Assembly (NCBI GenBank): GCA_017395105.1
Contig: JAFPWD010000031.1
Span: forward strand, 1-32,756
Reading direction: 5' to 3'
Source: Clostridia bacterium
GTDB taxonomy: Bacteria > Bacillota > Clostridia > Christensenellales > CAG-138
DNA length: 32,756 bases
A model generated the notes under the pieces. It was not told where the DNA came from, searched no databases, and saw nothing but the letters and a program-made list of their open reading frames with translations. Position numbers and translations under genes: made by a program. Positions 7,476-16,841 of this stretch are shown here, in pieces. Within the stretch, counting starts at the first letter, position 1; every line of letters starts with the position of its first letter.

Positions 7476-8939
7476 TTAGCTGTTCTTGAGTCCCTGCGGA
7501 CGGCCTACGAGCCTGCCCTTGCTGATGGCGTAAACGTCATCGATGACCATCTGGAAGGAGGCGTTGCGCTTCTCTGCCTTCGCCCTTTCGGCGATCTTGG
7601 CGCGGTGGAACTCCTTGATATCCTCGGTGAAGGGCAGGTTGCCCATCTCGTAGATGCGGATAGCGCCGTCGTTGTCACGCGCGGGGAGCATCTTGCCCGC
7701 GTTGAAGCGGGAGGGAGCGAACGGGATATCCAGAACGCCGGAGAGAACTGCGCGAACGGTGCCCGCGGCAACGTCGCCATCGCCGAGCTCGAAGCACTTG
7801 TCCACGATGCAGCGGGTCTCGCGGCGGATCATTTCCTTCTCTTCCTCAAGGTTCTTCGCGGTGCAGACCTGATCGGAGAGCATGGAGATGACCTGCTTGG
7901 TGCAGCGAAGTCCCTGCGCGTTTGCTTCCATGGTGGGAACGCCTGCGGCCTCGTGCGGAGTTTTGACGATAACCTTGGTGGCCTTGGAAAGCGCGGCGGT
8001 CGCGCTGCCCCAGCTTATAACGCCGAAAGCCTTGGCCTCATCCTGCGGGAAGCCGCCCATCCACTGATGGAATACGGTGGTAACGACAACGTCCTTATAG
8101 CCGTACTTCTCAAGGTATTCATTGGTGAGCTCATCGAGCACACGGATGGCCGCAACGTCCTGAACGAGGTTGCCGCACTGACCGTAGCCTACGGTGATAT
8201 TGCGAACACCCTGCTCGGCGGCAAGAAGCGCCTCGATGATAGCAACGGCATGGGAGATGCAGGCGGGAACGAGGGTGCCGGTCAGCGGACCGTAGGGCTC
8301 TCGGTTGATCGAAACGCCCGCTTCCTCGTAGATGCCGGTCAGCCTGTCCACATACTGCCAATCGCGGATGGTCTTTTCCATCGGAACGTTCTTGGCGTAG
8401 GGAAGGTTGTAGGAGATGCCGCCGCCTTCGTAGCTGGTGAAGCCGCCCGCGTAGGTGATCTCGGTAAGAAGCCTTGCATCGGGCGTGCCATGACGAACCT
8501 GAATCGGGGTGTCGAGGTTGTTTATGAGCCTGCGGCAGCCTTCAACGCCGTGGTTGACCGCTGGGAAGCCGTTGAGAAGTGAGCGGCGCTCCTTCATGGA
8601 TTCGCGAATGCCGGTCTCCGCCTCTTCGTAGCGGTTCTGACGGGTGTAGCTGTCGATCGTGGTGGGCAAAAGATCCGCCTCGCCCTTATCCTGAAGATAG
8701 GTGAGTAGCTCGATCTGATCCTGGATCAGAGCAACGCCGGCGCGGGGCTGGATCAGGGTAACGCCATTGTTTTTTGCATCCACAAGCTTCTTGGAAAAGA
8801 CCTTGTGGGCGGGCATGGCCTTATGGTACTCGATCGCTTCTTTGAAGTCAACCTCTGCGCCGGTGGGCCACTGTTTGAGAACCTCCTCGCGTATAGCGTA
8901 GAATTCGTCGTCGGGAATGCGCTTATTTTGCAGTATCAT
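7476..8939 (-). CDS. glmE: glutamate mutase epsilon subunit (methylaspartate mutase E)
   Basis: The catalytic subunit of coenzyme-B12-dependent glutamate mutase (EC 5.4.99.1), which rearranges L-glutamate to (2S,3S)-3-methylaspartate. It forms a TIM barrel that sandwiches adenosylcobalamin with GlmS. At 487 residues it matches the clostridial protein, and the substrate-binding arginines fall at the published positions: Arg66 (QPRAG), Arg100 (YTR) and Arg149 (QVRHG). Glu171, Tyr177 and Tyr181 of the active site are also present. Its first 17 bases overlap the end of glmL, implying translational coupling. It is followed by the 36-codon ORF and mal. Confidence 0.97.
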   Translation of the reverse strand: MILQNKRIPDDEFYAIREEVLKQWPTGAEVDFKEAIEYHKAMPAHKVFSKKLVDAKNNGVTLIQPRAGVALIQDQIELLTYLQDKGEADLLPTTIDSYTRQNRYEEAETGIRESMKERRSLLNGFPAVNHGVEGCRRLINNLDTPIQVRHGTPDARLLTEITYAGGFTSYEGGGISYNLPYAKNVPMEKTIRDWQYVDRLTGIYEEAGVSINREPYGPLTGTLVPACISHAVAIIEALLAAEQGVRNITVGYGQCGNLVQDVAAIRVLDELTNEYLEKYGYKDVVVTTVFHQWMGGFPQDEAKAFGVISWGSATAALSKATKVIVKTPHEAAGVPTMEANAQGLRCTKQVISMLSDQVCTAKNLEEEKEMIRRETRCIVDKCFELGDGDVAAGTVRAVLSGVLDIPFAPSRFNAGKMLPARDNDGAIRIYEMGNLPFTEDIKEFHRAKIAERAKAEKRNASFQMVIDDVYAISKGRLVGRPQGLKNS

Positions 8940-10314
8940 CTTTAACTAACTCCTGTTTCATTATTTTGAGCGCCGCTTCGGGATGATGCTCGCTTAAAAG
9001 CCCCATCGCGGCGATTATGTACTTTCTATCGACCAATACGTCGGCGTTTCTCGGGCGGAGGGCTTCGGGATCCTCCTGCTCATCATAAAAGCTGTAGGAC
9101 GCGATGCGCCCGGTGTGCTCGGTGTGGATCAAGGAGCCGCCGGTGACGATCAGCTTATCCACGTTAGTAAGGTTTTTGCCGGTTTGAACGAGCTTGAGCC
9201 CGCCGAGGCCGAACATTTCTTCAAGCCTGCCCGCGTGCCTTGTGACCGCAACGCGCACAGCCATGCTCGCGAGCGCCTCATCCACTGCTTGGGTCTCCGC
9301 ATCGGTGGGAAGAAGCTCGGTGTTGTTTGCAAACATTTCGATTATTTCGCTCGTTCGCTCCTCGCTCAGCCCCGCTATCTCGGCCACGCGGTCGAGACCC
9401 GCCGCATCCACTATGCCATGGATGCTGTAGCGCATGCCGATATCGCCCTCTACCGTGCGCTTAATGTACGGCTCGGGAAGTCCCTTTAGGCTTGTTCGCG
9501 GATCGTCCGGAAGGCCTTCGCAAACGGAGTAGATATCCGTTGTTGCGCCGCCGACATCCACGGCAACAAGATCGCCTATGCCGCTCAGGGTTTTGGTGCC
9601 CTCGGCAAGAAGCTTCATCGCCGCCATGACCGCCGATGGAGTCGGCATCATAATGCCGCTTATAAGCTCGCTTGCCTGCGATAGCCCCTTGGCCTGAACG
9701 ATCCGAGCAAGGAACACTTCGCGTATCTCCCTTTGGGTGGGCTCTATATTGAGCTTTCCGAAGGTTGGCATAACGTTTTCGGTTATATGCACTTCCCTGC
9801 CTTCAAGGATTCGCTCGCATTCGCGCGCGGCGTTGCGGTTGCCTGCGTAGATTATAGGATAATCGCCGCCGATATCCCGTAAAACCTTAGCGTTGTGGAT
9901 CACGGTGTCGGTATTGCCGCCGTCCGTGCCGCCGCAAAGAAGGAAGATGTCCGGCGAAAGCTTTTTGATCTCCTCGGCATCATCCTCGGTGAGCTTAAAC
10001 GCATAAGTCTTTAAAACCTTAGCGCCTGCTCCGAGGCTGGCGGTTTTGGCCGCCTCCGCTGTCAGCTCGGGAACCAATCCGCTTGCAAGCATACGAAGAC
10101 CGCCCGCAGCACTCGAAGCCGCATAACGGGCAGAAAAATCGAGCCTGCCGGTCGTCTGCTCCAATTTAATAAGAGCATCGGCAAGCCCGTTGTTTATATC
10201 TGTTTGAACGGTGGTATAGGAATTTGCAGTTCCCAAAAGGCGCGGCTCATCGATATCGACGGCCGTGACCTTGGTGTATGTACTTCCGAAATCTATCAAT
10301 AGAACCGGATTCAT
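8923..10314 (-). CDS. glmL: GlmL/MutL, glutamate mutase reactivation protein
   Basis: A 463-residue ASKHA-fold ATPase encoded between the two mutase subunits. Phosphate-binding loops are visible at the N-terminus ([16 protein letters not shown]) and near the middle ([15 protein letters not shown]), with an adenosine-type GG segment later ([13 protein letters not shown]). MutL proteins of this kind are believed to swap inactivated cobalamin off the mutase, or to act as a chaperone. The gene starts 40 bases after the glmS stop, directly behind a 14-bp palindrome and without a recognisable Shine-Dalgarno sequence, which may hold its expression below that of glmS. Its 3' end overlaps glmE by 17 bases. 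Confidence 0.95.
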   Translation of the reverse strand: MNPVLLIDFGSTYTKVTAVDIDEPRLLGTANSYTTVQTDINNGLADALIKLEQTTGRLDFSARYAASSAAGGLRMLASGLVPELTAEAAKTASLGAGAKVLKTYAFKLTEDDAEEIKKLSPDIFLLCGGTDGGNTDTVIHNAKVLRDIGGDYPIIYAGNRNAARECERILEGREVHITENVMPTFGKLNIEPTQREIREVFLARIVQAKGLSQASELISGIMMPTPSAVMAAMKLLAEGTKTLSGIGDLVAVDVGGATTDIYSVCEGLPDDPRTSLKGLPEPYIKRTVEGDIGMRYSIHGIVDAAGLDRVAEIAGLSEERTSEIIEMFANNTELLPTDAETQAVDEALASMAVRVAVTRHAGRLEEMFGLGGLKLVQTGKNLTNVDKLIVTGGSLIHTEHTGRIASYSFYDEQEDPEALRPRNADVLVDRKYIIAAMGLLSEHHPEAALKIMKQELVKDDTAK

Positions 10315-10322
10315 AAGCTTTA

Positions 10323-10336
10323 AGCGTTATAACGCT
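10323..10336. repeat. perfect 14-bp palindrome before glmL
   Basis: AGCGTTATAACGCT is self-complementary and lies 8 bases upstream of the glmL ATG. A second imperfect hairpin (10339-10356) overlaps the glmS stop. Together they could fold in the mRNA between glmS and glmL. The palindrome could also be a protein-binding site. Confidence 0.45.
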
Positions 10337-10354
10337 GCGACCCCGCTTACGGGA

Positions 10355-10777
10355 TCAGTCCTCAACGTGCAGATCCTCTTTGAGCGCCTCGATATCCACC
10401 TCAGGCGGGGTTCCCGGCGGGAAGGAGCGATCGAAGCCCATCGCCTTGAAGCGCTTCTCAACCTCATCGAAGGGCTGCTTTCCGATAACGATGTTGCCTC
10501 CCACGTACAGCAGTATGTGCTCAAGACCCGCTTCATCGCACTTCTCTCGAAGGCCGCGGCAGTCGAGCTCGCCCTGACCATACAGAGACGAAACGATGAT
10601 CGCATCCGCATTGGTCTCGATCGCGGCGGCGATGAACTCCTCCTGGGAGACCATTACGCCGAGATTGATAACGTTGAAGCCCGCGTCGCTGAACGCATGG
10701 TAGAGGATCTGGTTGCCCACTGCGTGGACGTCGGCGCCGATAACGCCGATGACGAGAGTTTTCTTTTTCTGTTCCAT
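10355..10777 (-). CDS. glmS: glutamate mutase sigma subunit (B12-binding component S)
   Basis: A 140-residue Rossmann-like cobalamin-binding domain. The base-off/His-on signature DVHAVG is at 16-21 (Asp16, His18, Gly21), followed by SSLYGQ (63-68) and VGGN (92-95), which line the nucleotide tail of B12. It docks with GlmE to form the active E2S2 enzyme. A TTG two codons upstream (10783) is in frame, but GAGG sits seven bases before the ATG at 10777 and would overlap a TTG start, so the ATG is preferred. It is the first gene of the glmS-glmL-glmE-mal operon and is preceded by a promoter and a leader hairpin. This symbol should not be confused with glucosamine synthase glmS. Confidence 0.96.
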   Translation of the reverse strand: MEQKKKTLVIGVIGADVHAVGNQILYHAFSDAGFNVINLGVMVSQEEFIAAAIETNADAIIVSSLYGQGELDCRGLREKCDEAGLEHILLYVGGNIVIGKQPFDEVEKRFKAMGFDRSFPPGTPPEVDIEALKEDLHVED

Positions 10778-10788
10778 ATCCAAACCTC

Positions 10789-10816
10789 GTAAAACAGTTT
10801 TTCTTGGGTGTTTTAC
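10789..10816 (-). promoter_or_regulatory. leader hairpin directly before the glmS ribosome binding site
   Basis: On the minus strand GTAAAACA and TGTTTTAC form a perfect 8-bp stem with a 12-base loop. The stem ends right next to the ACGAGG Shine-Dalgarno region. It is too small for a cobalamin riboswitch, and I see no B12-box-like sequence in the roughly 90-base leader. Confidence 0.4.
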
Positions 10817-10872
10817 CGCCTTCTGTTTCGCTTTCCATACAGATGGCGATTTTATACTCTTTACTTTGGCGT

Positions 10873-10901
10873 ATGATACCCCTTATGGCGAAAAAAGTCA
10901 A
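10873..10901 (-). promoter_or_regulatory. sigma-A promoter of the glutamate mutase operon
   Basis: On the minus strand TTGACT (10901-10896) and TATCAT (10878-10873) are separated by 17 bases. The leader to the glmS ATG would be about 90 bases. Confidence 0.7.
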
Positions 10902-11094
10902 TAGTTACGCTCAGAAAAAATCAATATATTTAAGAGTTTTGTTCTTTGCAGCCCATTTCGCAAAAAGCTCGGTATAATATATTGCCTCTTGTTCTTTAAC
11001 AAGTGGCTAAAGTGTGGTAAAATTGAATCAGCTTTTGCGCGTTTTCCCTATCGGAAAGCGGTGCGAACGTGAAATTTCCCAAAGGAGAAAAACC
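10902..11094 (+). promoter_or_regulatory. upstream region of the metalloprotease gene
   Basis: The 317-base divergent gap between glmS and the metalloprotease holds the glm promoter on one side. On the other it holds a perfect TATAAT at 10973-10978 for the plus strand, with no convincing -35 at normal spacing (TTGCAG at 10946-10951 is 21 bases away). A small hairpin CTTGTT-CTTT-AACAAG (10988-11003) and the strong site AAAGGAG just before the ATG follow. Nothing else is evident. Confidence 0.45.
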
Positions 11095-13530
11095 ATGAAG
11101 AAGCTTACCGCACTTATCATTGCCATGCTCCTCGTTCTTTCCGTGCTGCCCCTTTCGGCATTCGCAAAGACCGTTGAGCAGCCGAAGCTTGTCAATGCCA
11201 ACGTTGAGTTTGACGACGACGGCAGCGACGGCTACAGCGGCGACTACGTAGTTATCTACAACCCCTCCACCAGTTCCTCCGCCACCGCCTCCACCGGCAA
11301 TATGGCGGGACTTATCGAAACCACCGTCGGCGGCAATTCGATCGGTTATGAACCCGATCGCGCCGTTATGGATCGCCCCTATAAATTAGATGTTGACGGC
11401 ATTATCGCCGAGCAGAACGAGGCCGCCGGCATCCCCGCAGATCCTGTGACTGACGGAGCCGTTATCGCCACATCCTTCAACGTTGGCGACACGCACAACT
11501 TCCAAATCAACAGCACCTACTGCCCCCTCCCCTCCACGAGCGTTCAGTTCAAGGTGCTTGCCAAAGGCGATCATTGCTACATTTGGACTCCCACCTCCAC
11601 CGCCGCCAATGTATACCCCCTCGATCAGATCGACGAGAGCTTCGGTGATATGGCCGCTGCGGAGTTTGACTCCAAGTTCGAGCTTATGCAGTCCTCCTTC
11701 GGCGATCATTCCAACGGCACCAACGGTGACGGCAGGCTGAACATACTTTACTACAACATCGACGACGGCTGGCAGCCCGGCGAAGGCTACGTTGCAGGCT
11801 TCTTCTCCTCGAGCGATCTTTACTACAACGGCATGCCGATCCTCAATATCGACACCTACCCCGGCGTTTACTACGAGCGTGTGAACGGCGAGGTCATCAT
11901 CGATCTTGAGAGCACCTACGGCACGATGGTTCACGAATACCAGCATCTTATCAACTACTCGGCAGGCGGCACCGACACCTGGATCAACGAGTGCATGAGC
12001 GCCGCAGCCGAGGAGATCTGCTACCCCGGCAGCTCGGTTGTTTCCCGTATACAGAGCTGGCTCAACTACAGGTTCTCCACCAATAACGACTGGCTCAACC
12101 CGCCCACCGAGCATGAGTATACCAGCGCCTACAGCCTCCACAAGGGCTACTCGATGTATTCCTGGAGCAACTATCTGAACACGAACGACCTTCTCGCGCT
12201 TTACGCACAGGTTTCGTTCTTTGCGCAGTATATCTACACCCAGCACGGCAACTCCACCTTCCGCGCGCTTCTTGAAAAGCTTACGGACGGTTTCAGCTTC
12301 CCCAACGCGCTTCAGAACGTTACCGGACAGAATGCATCGGATTTCGTTCGCAATTTCAGGATCGCGCTTACCGCGAACACAACTCAGGAAATCGAGGACG
12401 GTATCTATGGCTTCGTGCCGCAGGAAGGCTATGATCCCTCTCAGTACCATGACGTTGAGAATATGTACGACCTTCTCGCGCCCCTCGTGTTCACCGGCAG
12501 CTCCTGCTCCATCAGCGGCGGCGGTGCTATCACAATTAAGCCCGTCGGCGGCATTTACAATCCCCCCGCAGGCGCAGCCTCTTCGCTTCAGTACATGGGC
12601 ATCACGATCCACGATCAGCCCCTTGAGCCCGTTGCCCTGACCACGCTCACGCTCGATCCCGCTTCGATCGATATGTACGCAGGCGGTTACGCGGTTATCA
12701 GCGCGCTTCGCGAGCCCGTGAACGCAAACAATTACGAGATCAGCTGGACAAGCTCCAACGAAGCGATTGCGACCGTTGTTGGCAACAACCGCAAGGCTAC
12801 CGTTTCCGCAGTTGCCGTCGGCACCGCCGTTATCACCGCGCGCGCCCATGACCTTATCAACGATGTTTACTACACCGCGCAAACGCTCGTGCATGTCAAT
12901 GGCGTTCCCTCCTTCGATGAGGCGGCCAACGTTGAAAACGGCACGCTCGAATTCAATAACTCCGTTGGCACGTATCACTGGGTCGTAGATCCCATAAGCG
13001 ATCCCGGCAGGGTCAGCGTTCGCAGCGACAACCGCGGCGTGAACAGCTCCGACGCGGCGTTCACCGTTACCGTTGCGCTCAACGCAGGCGACGTTGTTTC
13101 CTTCGATTGGAAGGTCAGCAGCGAGGCGAGCTACGATAAGCTCAATTTCTACGTTGACAACAGCGTTCGCAACACCATCCACGGCGAGCAGGATTGGGCA
13201 ACCGTAACCTTCACCGCAACCGCAACAAGGTCTTACACCTTCAAGTGGGAGTTCCATAAGGACGTTTCCACCCACACCGGCGCGGACTGCGGCTGGGTGG
13301 ACAACATCTCCATCCCCGGCTATATCAACGAGGAGCCCGATTATCTCCCCGGCGACGTCAATATGAACGGCACCGTTGAGATGGCGGATGCGCTGATGGC
13401 GCTTCGCGCTGCGATGGGCATTCTTGAGCTTACCGAGCTTCAGACCCTTATCGCCGACATGGACGAGAATGGCACCATTGCCGTTTCCGATGCACTCAGC
13501 ATCATGCGTATATCGATGGGCATAGATTGA
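11095..13530 (+). CDS. secreted M30-like metalloprotease with Ig-like and dockerin modules
   Basis: An 811-residue exported protein. A signal peptide ends near residue 24 (SAFA-K). The catalytic part contains HEYQH at 280-284 with a downstream WINECMSAAAEE (from 296), the layout of M30 hyicolysin-type zinc peptidases in which a later Glu is the third ligand. Residues about 513-603 are a bacterial Ig-like (BIG2) domain (WTSSNEAIATV). Residues about 604-742 form a beta-sandwich resembling MAM or carbohydrate-binding modules (GDVVSFDWKVSSE). Residues 752-811 are a type I dockerin with two calcium loops, DVNMNGTVEMAD and DMDENGTIAVSD. The start at 11095 is fixed by AAAGGAG and the signal peptide; a GTG at 11014 is in frame but has no site. 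It is monocistronic, with a strong terminator after it. The dockerin should tether the protease to a cohesin scaffold, none of which is in the window. Confidence 0.85.
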   Translation: MKKLTALIIAMLLVLSVLPLSAFAKTVEQPKLVNANVEFDDDGSDGYSGDYVVIYNPSTSSSATASTGNMAGLIETTVGGNSIGYEPDRAVMDRPYKLDVDGIIAEQNEAAGIPADPVTDGAVIATSFNVGDTHNFQINSTYCPLPSTSVQFKVLAKGDHCYIWTPTSTAANVYPLDQIDESFGDMAAAEFDSKFELMQSSFGDHSNGTNGDGRLNILYYNIDDGWQPGEGYVAGFFSSSDLYYNGMPILNIDTYPGVYYERVNGEVIIDLESTYGTMVHEYQHLINYSAGGTDTWINECMSAAAEEICYPGSSVVSRIQSWLNYRFSTNNDWLNPPTEHEYTSAYSLHKGYSMYSWSNYLNTNDLLALYAQVSFFAQYIYTQHGNSTFRALLEKLTDGFSFPNALQNVTGQNASDFVRNFRIALTANTTQEIEDGIYGFVPQEGYDPSQYHDVENMYDLLAPLVFTGSSCSISGGGAITIKPVGGIYNPPAGAASSLQYMGITIHDQPLEPVALTTLTLDPASIDMYAGGYAVISALREPVNANNYEISWTSSNEAIATVVGNNRKATVSAVAVGTAVITARAHDLINDVYYTAQTLVHVNGVPSFDEAANVENGTLEFNNSVGTYHWVVDPISDPGRVSVRSDNRGVNSSDAAFTVTVALNAGDVVSFDWKVSSEASYDKLNFYVDNSVRNTIHGEQDWATVTFTATATRSYTFKWEFHKDVSTHTGADCGWVDNISIPGYINEEPDYLPGDVNMNGTVEMADALMALRAAMGILELTELQTLIADMDENGTIAVSDALSIMRISMGID

Positions 13531-13562
13531 TATCTGCGCTATAAAACCGAACAAATCATAAA

Positions 13563-13601
13563 GCGCCGCCGCACGGATTTCCGTGCGGCGGTGCCGTTTT
13601 T
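13563..13601 (+). terminator. Rho-independent terminator of the metalloprotease gene
   Basis: A 14-bp stem (13563-13576 with 13581-13594, one G-T pair) with an ATTT loop is followed at once by a GTTTTT run. It lies 33 bases past the stop codon, between converging genes. Confidence 0.9.
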
Positions 13602-13686
13602 ATCTCCGGTCAATGAGCACATCACTTACGAGGATCGACTATAAGTGCCGAGTGCCTTTTGCCATGCCGAGCGCGTTTCAAACACT

Positions 13687-16600
13687 TCAGTCAAAGAGCT
13701 TGCTCATGAAATACGCCCGCATTTCCTCCAATGCGTACGGTAAATAAACGTTGACACTTTCCCTGTCCGCATTGTATGTTGAAAGTATGATATTCATCTC
13801 TTCAAGACTGATACGCGGAAGCCCGGAGAAGTCATCAAATATGCTGTTCGTTACTTCCGTAAGTATGCAGCAGTATTCATCGTGATCGTGTCGTTTGGTG
13901 ATATAAACAACCAAATAGTCCGCGTGCAGACCGAAGTACTGCGGATAGGAAAGGCGAAGCTGGGCTTCAACCGTACCGAGATCGGGCGAAGTGTAGAGAA
14001 CCGCGCCGTTCTCGACCGTTACGAACATCGCCGGTCTATTGAAGCTTACGAAGTAGCGTATAGTGCCGTTTTCATTCTCGATCACCTTGGCAAGCCTCAG
14101 GCTCGATACCGACGCAGCTTCCGAGTAGCCGGCGGCAAGAAGGTATTCCCGCGCCGCCTCTATCGCATCGTTCAACGCCGATTCGTCCATAAAGGCTGAG
14201 GGATCGGAAAAGACCCCTATCACGCTGTCGCCGCTGACGAGCACATAGTTGCGGTCGGTATTATAAAGCAGCAGCTCTTTGGGAATGTAAACAAGATAGC
14301 TTCTCACGCCGCTGCTGTCGATGCTCTCCTTGATGATGTGAACGCCGGTATAGTTGCCGATGCCGACGTACTCGCCCGCCTCGGCCAGCGCCCTGTTGCT
14401 TTCAAGCACATAGTTTGCGTACTCGAGCTTTTCCCTAACGCTTCCTTCGCGCGGGAAGTCAACTCGAGCGCCAAGCACAAAGTCGAGAACAGAGAGGCTT
14501 TCGAAGCAAAGCGGATCGCGCTGAGTGAACATGCAAAACGGCAGGGAAACAGCGGGTGAACCGCCATCCGATGTGGGCGCGGCGGGCAGATTGCTTGTGA
14601 TAGTCAGACCGTTTGAATTTATAACGCATTCACAGCCCGTGGTGTCGATATGCTCGCCGCTTTCGCGGTCGAAGAGCCCGAATTTTGTCAAGCCGCAGTA
14701 CGCATCGGCGCTCATAAGCAGCGTTCCTCTTTCAAGAAGAGCGTTTACTTCGCCCGCAAACTCAAGCACCTTGTCGATATCGTTCGGCTGAGCGGGCACG
14801 CTGCCGTGAACCGTGAAATTGATGCTGCGCTCCTCGGCGCAGATCAGTGCATCGTTTTTAACGGTATAGAGCTTGTACGAATACTCGCATTCACCGCCGC
14901 TTGCATAGCCGGGCTTATAAACCATGATGCACCTTCCGATGCCTTCCTTTTCAGTCAGGATATAGCTGCGATTCCATACACGCGAATAGCCTATCATATC
15001 CAGACCGCCGAGGTTTTCGCCGTTCTCTCCGATAAGATAAGGTATGGTGTACGATTCGTTTTTGAGCAGTGCAAGGCTCAGGCAGAATCTTTCCTCCGCT
15101 CCGTCGCCGTCGAGGTCAACAGCCCAATAATCGGCCGAATTCTCCGCGCTCTCATAAACGATCTCGCAGTTCGGCAGCATCTGTGAAAGCGAGAGAACAT
15201 GGTTCTCATCGAGCCAGTTATCGCTCAGCATAAGCTGCTCGAGCGAGTTAAGATAGCGAAGCGAATAAACGTTTGAGATCCAGTTATTGTTGAGCGAAAG
15301 CACCCTAAGCTTCGGGAACAGCCCTTCCTCGCAAAGCTGTTCTATGCCGTTGATCTCGTTGTTGTCAAGAGTAAGCGTTTCAAGCTCGGTAAGCCTCCTA
15401 AGAGGATACAGATTGCTTATCGAGTTGCCGCTCAGATCCAGATCTTTAAGCTTCGTCAGCGGCTCGATAAACGAAATATCACCGATACCGCAGTTTTCAA
15501 GCATCAGATAGCGCAGCTCGGTAAAATTCCCGAGCGTATCCAAGCCCTCCAAGCTAACTCCGTTGCCGCCGAGAATGAGCTGATGAAGCCCCGTGAGACC
15601 ACCGAGCTGTGCAAGATCACTCACGCCGCAGTTATACAGCCAAAGGGAGTGAAGGCTCGTCAGCTCGGAAAGCGGCTCAATGTCGATCGCCTGCGATCCG
15701 AAGCGCTTATTGAGCTTAAAAGTTTCGAGATTCTTGAATTTCGCAACGTCCGAAATGTCGCTTATCTCCGAGAAGCTGCTGTTAGTTGAAAAGCCGAAGG
15801 AAAGGCTCGTTACGCCGAGCAGCTCTTCATCGGTGATGATATTACCGGCATCATCGGAGCGAGTTTTTCTGTACTCCACTTCGAATACGGGATCGGCGAA
15901 CACTACGCCTACGGGCTCTTCGGCGTTAGGTGCAGCGGTCGGCTCGGCGGTCGGTGCGGTCATTGGCGCTATGGGTGCGCCGGACTGTTTCGGATCGGTT
16001 TCCGGAGCGTTCGCTGGGTTCGCAACGCAGGCGGCGAGCACCGCAAGCGAGAGAGCGAGCGCGATGATCGTTACGATAAACTTCGGTTTTTTATAATTCA
16101 TAGCGTTTTTAATGCGGCTCCTTACTCCGCTTTCGCCAAAAGCGAGGGGGCTTGGTGAGGGAAACTGCTTGCTGACGGCAAAGCTCAAGAGAGTCGATGA
16201 GTATTCGCTTCTGATATCGAGCTTTTCGCCCAAGACCTTTTCATCGCAGCTCATCTCCATATCCTTATTCGAAAGAAAGAACGCGAGCCAGCAGAGCGGG
16301 TTGAACCAATGCAGCGCAAGCAGCAGGAAAGCAAAGACCTTTATGATATGGTCGCCGCGCCTTATATGGTATCTTTCATGCGCGAGCACATAGCTGCATG
16401 CCTCATCGCTAAGACCGTATGGAATATAGATCTTCGGACGGATGAAGCCGAGGATGAACGGCGAGCGCACAAGCTCGCTTTGATAGATACTGCCTTCGAG
16501 CCGAACGGCTGTGGACATTTTGCGATACATTTTGATGTAGCCGATAACGCTGTATGCGATAAGTGCTATCATTCCGACTATCCAAAGCACGACTGCGGCC

Positions 16601-16785
16601 GTCATCAGCACCTCGACAATACCGACTGACGAGGCCGCCTGCGCGGCGCTGCCCGCTCCGCCCGAGCCGCCGATATTCTCGGTCAAACCCGCGATAACGC
16701 CCTGAGTTGCGGCGGGCGCGGAGGTCGCTTCATGCACCGCAGCGGGTATGCTTGTTTGAACAGCATGCGGTGTTGCTTGCGGCAT
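13687..16785 (-). CDS. M56 (BlaR1-type) membrane metalloprotease with leucine-rich-repeat sensor, main part
   Basis: A 1032-codon open frame that contains most of a BlaR1/MecR1-like sensor protease. In order: Thr/Pro/Ala-rich loop; a transmembrane helix; the M56 zinc motif AHERYH (16366-16380) with NPLCWLAFF and the DEKVLGEKLD segment; a fourth membrane helix (FIVTIIALALSLAVLAACVA); a Pro/Thr-rich stalk; then about eight 22-residue SDS22/internalin-type leucine-rich repeats (for example LKDLDLSGNSISNLYPLRRL). A DLDGDGAEERF segment and an uncharacterised domain of about 450 residues complete it. BlaR1 has a penicillin-binding domain in this place; here it is replaced. The N-terminus is incomplete: the first helices lie in another frame at 16842-17084, so a frameshift separates the parts. 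The ATG at 16785 has no ribosome binding site and is not a credible start. The repressor gene blaI lies just upstream. Confidence 0.8.
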   Translation of the reverse strand: MPQATPHAVQTSIPAAVHEATSAPAATQGVIAGLTENIGGSGGAGSAAQAASSVGIVEVLMTAAVVLWIVGMIALIAYSVIGYIKMYRKMSTAVRLEGSIYQSELVRSPFILGFIRPKIYIPYGLSDEACSYVLAHERYHIRRGDHIIKVFAFLLLALHWFNPLCWLAFFLSNKDMEMSCDEKVLGEKLDIRSEYSSTLLSFAVSKQFPSPSPLAFGESGVRSRIKNAMNYKKPKFIVTIIALALSLAVLAACVANPANAPETDPKQSGAPIAPMTAPTAEPTAAPNAEEPVGVVFADPVFEVEYRKTRSDDAGNIITDEELLGVTSLSFGFSTNSSFSEISDISDVAKFKNLETFKLNKRFGSQAIDIEPLSELTSLHSLWLYNCGVSDLAQLGGLTGLHQLILGGNGVSLEGLDTLGNFTELRYLMLENCGIGDISFIEPLTKLKDLDLSGNSISNLYPLRRLTELETLTLDNNEINGIEQLCEEGLFPKLRVLSLNNNWISNVYSLRYLNSLEQLMLSDNWLDENHVLSLSQMLPNCEIVYESAENSADYWAVDLDGDGAEERFCLSLALLKNESYTIPYLIGENGENLGGLDMIGYSRVWNRSYILTEKEGIGRCIMVYKPGYASGGECEYSYKLYTVKNDALICAEERSINFTVHGSVPAQPNDIDKVLEFAGEVNALLERGTLLMSADAYCGLTKFGLFDRESGEHIDTTGCECVINSNGLTITSNLPAAPTSDGGSPAVSLPFCMFTQRDPLCFESLSVLDFVLGARVDFPREGSVREKLEYANYVLESNRALAEAGEYVGIGNYTGVHIIKESIDSSGVRSYLVYIPKELLLYNTDRNYVLVSGDSVIGVFSDPSAFMDESALNDAIEAAREYLLAAGYSEAASVSSLRLAKVIENENGTIRYFVSFNRPAMFVTVENGAVLYTSPDLGTVEAQLRLSYPQYFGLHADYLVVYITKRHDHDEYCCILTEVTNSIFDDFSGLPRISLEEMNIILSTYNADRESVNVYLPYALEEMRAYFMSKLFD

Positions 16786-16841
16786 GGGCGTTATATTCGG
16801 CAGAGGCGTATTTATCGTTATCGGCGCCTGCGTGTAGTGAA

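Noticed and set aside
7353-8582. Long plus-strand open frame opposite glmE
   Set aside because: glmE is certain from its conserved arginines and the operon order. The opposite frame is a codon-bias shadow.
10355-10777. Glucosamine-6-phosphate synthase (the other glmS)
   Set aside because: The 140-residue protein has the DxHxxG B12 signature and no amidotransferase or SIS domain.
10778-10901. Cobalamin riboswitch before glmS
   Set aside because: The leader is only about 90 bases and lacks a recognisable B12 box; cobalamin riboswitches are about 200 bases.
11386-13554. 722-codon minus-strand open frame opposite the metalloprotease gene
   Set aside because: The plus strand encodes a signal peptide, HExxH motif, Ig-like and dockerin modules with a strong ribosome binding site and terminator. 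The minus frame has none of these.
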